From NCBI GenBank assembly GCA_023419055.1, contig JAEZYO010000300.1, positions 1-6,846 of the forward strand: a stretch of DNA of 6,846 nucleotides, read 5' to 3'. Under the pieces are notes generated by a model. That model did not search any database. It was given only the letters and a program-made list of their open reading frames with translations, and was not told the DNA's origin. The stretch's first letter is position 1; each line of letters opens with the position of its first letter. A program made the translations under genes and the position numbers. This DNA comes from Pseudomonadota bacterium. GTDB taxonomy: Bacteria > Myxococcota > Polyangia > Polyangiales > Polyangiaceae. This document shows positions 6,577 to 6,846 of this stretch, in pieces.

Positions 6577-6846
6577 TCAACGCTCGCTGTCGAGGTGACG
6601 CATCTGTGCGGCCGCGTAGCGCTCCCCTTGGAAGGCGCCGTTCGGCACCAGGGTCTCGAGCGCGCTCAAGTCGGACGCCGAAAGAGGCCGTCCGATCGCC
6701 GCGAAGGCGTCGCGCAGGTGCGCCCGAGTCTTGGCGCCGACGAGCGGGACGAAGCCAGGTTGCTTGGCGAGCACCCAGGCCACGGAGAGCTGTGCGGGCG
6801 TCATCCCGCGCTCCCGCGCAAACTCGGCGAACCGGGTGGCCAGGCT
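6577..6846 (-). CDS. Aldo/keto reductase, C-terminal fragment (start beyond right edge)
   Basis: Eighty-nine codons plus a TGA stop are visible; the frame stays open to the window edge, so the gene begins outside. The fragment is the end of an NAD(P)H-dependent aldo/keto reductase TIM barrel, which reduces aldehydes or ketones to alcohols. The pattern ERGMTPAQLSVAWVLAKQPG (about 12-31), VPLVGAKTRAHLRDAF (about 33-48) and a final LSASDLSALE helix is characteristic. The segment around GAKTRAHL corresponds to the loop that binds the cofactor phosphate in this family. The catalytic Asp-Tyr-Lys-His tetrad lies upstream and cannot be checked, so substrate and subfamily are unknown. It is followed by the glycosyltransferase 63 bases downstream on the same strand. 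An internal ATG at 6802-6804 is not the true start, because the homologous sequence continues upstream of it. Confidence 0.88.
   Translation of the reverse strand, partial: SLATRFAEFARERGMTPAQLSVAWVLAKQPGFVPLVGAKTRAHLRDAFAAIGRPLSASDLSALETLVPNGAFQGERYAAAQMRHLDSER

Noticed and set aside
1..6846. A new defence or biosynthetic system combining methyltransferase, radical SAM and glycosyltransferase
   Set aside because: The genes lie in separate transcription units of opposite orientation, and none of the usual partners (nuclease, precursor peptide, transporter, ATPase) is visible in the window.

Overview
The window is very GC-rich, with G or C at almost every third codon position. It is tightly packed with six protein-coding genes and has only three intergenic gaps, all shorter than 65 bases. 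Base composition, GTG/TTG starts and gene content fit a high-GC soil-type bacterium; a myxobacterium or relative (Myxococcota, formerly Deltaproteobacteria) is my best guess. That is inferred from style, because no taxonomic marker is present. I see no RNA genes, mobile elements, CRISPR arrays, repeats or phage genes.

Layout: bases 1-3716 carry three minus-strand genes that read as one transcription unit. In transcription order they are a LeuA-like acyl transferase of the DRE-TIM metallolyase (HMGL-like) family, a glutamate dehydrogenase 29 bases downstream, and a DNA methyltransferase whose GTG start overlaps the dehydrogenase stop by 14 bases and whose C-terminus runs off the left edge. A cobalamin-binding-type radical SAM protein (3731-5272, plus strand) starts only 14 bases from the first gene of that unit, back to back. 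It converges on a GT4-type glycosyltransferase (5269-6513, minus strand), and the two stop codons share one CTAG tetranucleotide. Upstream of the glycosyltransferase on the same strand is the C-terminal end of an aldo/keto reductase (6577-6846), cut by the right edge.

How the genes work together: only the first pair suggests a shared pathway. Glutamate dehydrogenase interconverts glutamate and 2-oxoglutarate, and LeuA-like enzymes condense acetyl-CoA with 2-oxo acids, so a link through 2-oxo acid metabolism is possible but unproven. The methyltransferase appears to be a co-transcribed passenger with no visible restriction partner. The radical SAM protein, glycosyltransferase and aldo/keto reductase show no evident joint role. 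Overall this looks like ordinary chromosomal territory with a few noteworthy gene junctions. I found no convincing new multi-gene system.
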